Source: Caryophanales bacterium UBA5732 (GTDB lineage: Bacteria > Bacillota_I > Bacilli_A > Izemoplasmatales > Hujiaoplasmataceae). Taken from it: a stretch of DNA of 7,401 nt. Each line of letters starts with the position of its first letter. The first letter of the stretch is position 1. Shown here in pieces: positions 5,999 to 7,401 of the stretch. The notes under the pieces were generated by a model. That model had not been told where the DNA came from. It saw nothing but the letters and a program-made list of their open reading frames with translations, and did no database searches. The translations under genes and the position numbers were made by a program. The DNA lies in assembly GCA_002419445.1 (NCBI GenBank), contig DIGC01000078.1:1-7401 (forward strand), given 5' to 3'.

Positions 5999-6619
5999 TT
6001 GAAAAGAACATCATTAGGAGAATTAATTGCTAACGCTATAAGTCATGGAATCGGACTAGTGTTATCAATAATTGGGCTTGTATTCCTTCTAGTTAAAGCG
6101 AGAGGAAGCGCAGAAATACTGTCTTCATTGGTATTTGGAATTTCACTTATCCTTTTATACACATCCAGCACCTTATTTCATTCCTTTCCGGAGAAGATGA
6201 AGCGAGTGTTTACGGTGTTTCAGCGATTGGATCACTCTAGTATATTCTTGTTAATCTCTGGAACGTACACTCCGTTTTTGGTTTTAGTTATTAATAATGT
6301 TAAAGGGTACATTCTTCTTGGATTTTTATGGGTGATTACCATTGTTGGTATTGTTTTTAAATCCATCTGGATTCAAAAGTTCAAGTTCATTCACCTTGCA
6401 ATTTACCTTATGATGGGATGGAGTCTTGTTTTTGTGTATCAGAATTTCATAGCGAATATTGGAGATTTCTATTTTGTTTTAGCAGGAGGACTAGCCTATA
6501 CTTTTGGAATTGCTTTTTATGTTTCTAAATTTAAATATTCTCATTTTATTTGGCATTTATTTGTTTTAATGGGGTCTATTTTTCATTGGTTAGCGGTTTG
6601 GACGATTTTGAGTTGGTAG
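5999..6619 (+). CDS. Hemolysin III family (PAQR/CREST-type) membrane protein
   Basis: A 206-residue, seven-TM protein of the HlyIII/YqfA family, related in fold to adiponectin receptors and alkaline ceramidases, which are zinc-dependent membrane hydrolases. Family landmarks appear in order: LGELIANAISHGIG (6-19), STLFHSFP (57-64), RLDHSSIFLLISGTYTPF (76-93), and HFIWHLFVLMGSIFHWLAVW near the C-terminus. By comparison with adiponectin receptors, H61, H182 and H186 should bind zinc, with D78 nearby; all are present, so it should be functional. Despite the name, a cytolytic role is not shown for most members; membrane-lipid homeostasis is more likely. The start is TTG 5999: AGGGAGGG (5984-5991) lies seven nt upstream, and the protein then begins MKRTSLGEL as its relatives do. 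The in-frame GTG at 5966 would place the RBS inside the gene. It is probably monocistronic, with a candidate operator and promoter just upstream. Confidence 0.93.
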   Translation: MKRTSLGELIANAISHGIGLVLSIIGLVFLLVKARGSAEILSSLVFGISLILLYTSSTLFHSFPEKMKRVFTVFQRLDHSSIFLLISGTYTPFLVLVINNVKGYILLGFLWVITIVGIVFKSIWIQKFKFIHLAIYLMMGWSLVFVYQNFIANIGDFYFVLAGGLAYTFGIAFYVSKFKYSHFIWHLFVLMGSIFHWLAVWTILSW

Positions 6620-6711
6620 GTACAAAAGATTTTAATTAAATAATTCACCTCTAGTTGCATCAGACCTATCTTTTTATATAGAAATGGAGGTTTTCACTAT
6701 CTTCTAATCTT

Positions 6712-6772
6712 TAAGAGCCAAAATTTGGTTTATGATTGAGTGCTTTTAGATTAATTTCTATTTTGGTTCTTA
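6712..6772 (+). repeat. 13-bp inverted repeat in the gap before the last gene
   Basis: TAAGAGCCAAAAT (6712-6724) is complementary to ATTTTGGTTCTTA (6760-6772) with one G-U pair on + strand RNA; the loop is 35 nt. There is no T-tract after it, so it is not a standard terminator. The rest of the 289-nt gap 6620-6908 shows no gene. Confidence 0.5.
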
Positions 6773-6842
6773 CAATTTATACCACTTCATTAAAAAAATG
6801 ATAAATATATCAAAAATAGTGTGACAAATACATCAAACTGAC

Positions 6843-6901
6843 TTCGCTCTTTTTATCAAATGCGCTATAATATATTAAATGAGATGCTATCTTTAGGAGG
6901 G
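6843..6901 (+). promoter_or_regulatory. Promoter and ribosome binding site of the small membrane protein gene
   Basis: A perfect -10 TATAAT (6866-6871) follows a poor -35 (TTCGCT, 6843-6848) at 17 nt. The Shine-Dalgarno AGGAGGG (6895-6901) is seven nt before the ATG at 6909. The RBS is strong; the promoter is likely but its -35 is weak. Confidence 0.55.
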
Positions 6902-6908
6902 ATTCATT

Positions 6909-7214
6909 ATGATTTGGTTTTTTGGTTTGATGATAATAATTCAAATAGCCTTGTGGATTTATTTCTTAATGAAGAAGAAATATGGTGTTTTAATAATTAC
7001 AGGATTATTAGGCGTTTTTAGTATCTGGTCGTATATTGATGCCTACATGAAATATATTTATGTTGACCCTTGTGAAGGAATATCTGGTTGTATTAACGAG
7101 ACTGGGATGATTTTTGTGCTATTGAGTTTGCTAATGCTACTGACAGTAATCATTTCGTCATTAGTTTTTATCTTGGAACTTTACAAAGTTAAATATAGCA
7201 AGAAGAATGTTTAG
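6909..7214 (+). CDS. Small three-TM membrane protein of unknown function
   Basis: A 101-residue protein with three hydrophobic segments (about 2-20, 26-47 and 67-91), a short basic turn MKKKYG (21-26) and a basic tail KVKYSKKN. By the positive-inside rule the KKK turn and the tail would be cytoplasmic, which puts the loop 48-66 outside. That loop carries the only two cysteines (C55 and C61, DPCEGISGC), which could form a disulfide. I do not recognise the family. Start is well supported by AGGAGGG seven nt upstream, and the gene has its own -10 and a strong downstream terminator, so it is a genuine single-gene unit. A role cannot be assigned; a bacteriocin-immunity-like or stress membrane protein would be a guess. 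Confidence 0.75.
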   Translation: MIWFFGLMIIIQIALWIYFLMKKKYGVLIITGLLGVFSIWSYIDAYMKYIYVDPCEGISGCINETGMIFVLLSLLMLLTVIISSLVFILELYKVKYSKKNV

Positions 7215-7288
7215 AATTTTTAGAAGGTCTTGCATACTGGATTTAAAAGCTTGCTAAAGAAAATTATAGGATCTTAGCAGACAAATAT

Positions 7289-7316
7289 AAGACTGCTTGA
7301 TACTAGCAGTCTTTTT
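7289..7316 (+). terminator. Strong intrinsic terminator
   Basis: AAGACTGCT (7289-7297) and AGCAGTCTT (7305-7313) form a perfect 9-bp stem with a seven-nt loop, followed by TTTTTCTTT. It lies 75 nt after the small membrane protein gene. A smaller hairpin, TGCTAA (7252-7257) / TTAGCA (7274-7279), lies just before it, and AGCAG within that arm could compete for the terminator's CTGCT, but only over five bases. Confidence 0.9.
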
Positions 7317-7401
7317 CTTTGGATAGAAATATAATATATTTATCGTTTACCCACTTATGAGATAACTAAAATGTTAATTAAAATCTACTATAATTATATA
7401 A

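Noticed and set aside
7389..7394. TATAAT near the right edge as a promoter of a following gene
   Set aside because: No acceptable -35 at the right distance and the downstream gene lies outside the window.

Overview
This is an AT-rich stretch from a low-GC Gram-positive-type bacterium (Bacillota, or a close relative such as the Acholeplasma side of the Bacilli). The gene content points that way: a DegV fatty-acid-binding protein coupled to a TetR regulator, a lipoteichoic-acid-synthase-type enzyme, strong AGGAGG ribosome binding sites and TTG/GTG start candidates. The genetic code looks standard, because genes end cleanly at TGA and Trp is written TGG. No species can be named from the sequence alone. 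All supported genes lie on the + strand.

Layout: (1) 1-799, the 3' end of a DegV gene overlapping a TetR/AcrR regulator by four bases. (2) 870-1707, a heavily decayed patatin-like phospholipase gene in which all three catalytic signatures are lost. (3) 1789-3918, a 709-residue five-TM LTA synthase/sulfatase-fold enzyme with Ser at the expected catalytic Thr position. (4) 3919-4332, a gap holding a stop-interrupted unknown reading frame. (5) 4333-5022, a DUF2238/YjdF-type membrane protein. (6) 5089-5463, a Nudix hydrolase whose front end is eroded. (7) 5464-5998, a gap with another coding remnant, an exact 27-bp direct repeat that can form two mutually exclusive hairpins (one terminator-like), a second terminator-like hairpin, and a 17-bp palindrome by a candidate promoter. 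(8) 5999-6619, a hemolysin III/PAQR-type membrane protein. (9) 6909-7214, a small unrecognised three-TM protein with its own promoter, followed by a strong terminator at 7289-7316.

The intact genes are mostly envelope or lipid related: fatty-acid binding (DegV), polyglycerolphosphate transfer from phosphatidylglycerol (LtaS-like), and CREST-superfamily membrane hydrolase folds (HlyIII). The dead patatin gene would also have been a lipase. This is a thematic link, not an operon: apart from DegV-TetR, each gene stands alone with its own gap. Intact genes alternating with at least two clear and two suspected gene corpses suggest an accessory region losing genes. I see no complete novel multigene system. 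The most notable items are the paired-hairpin repeat at 5725-5812 and the Thr-to-Ser change in the LtaS-like enzyme.
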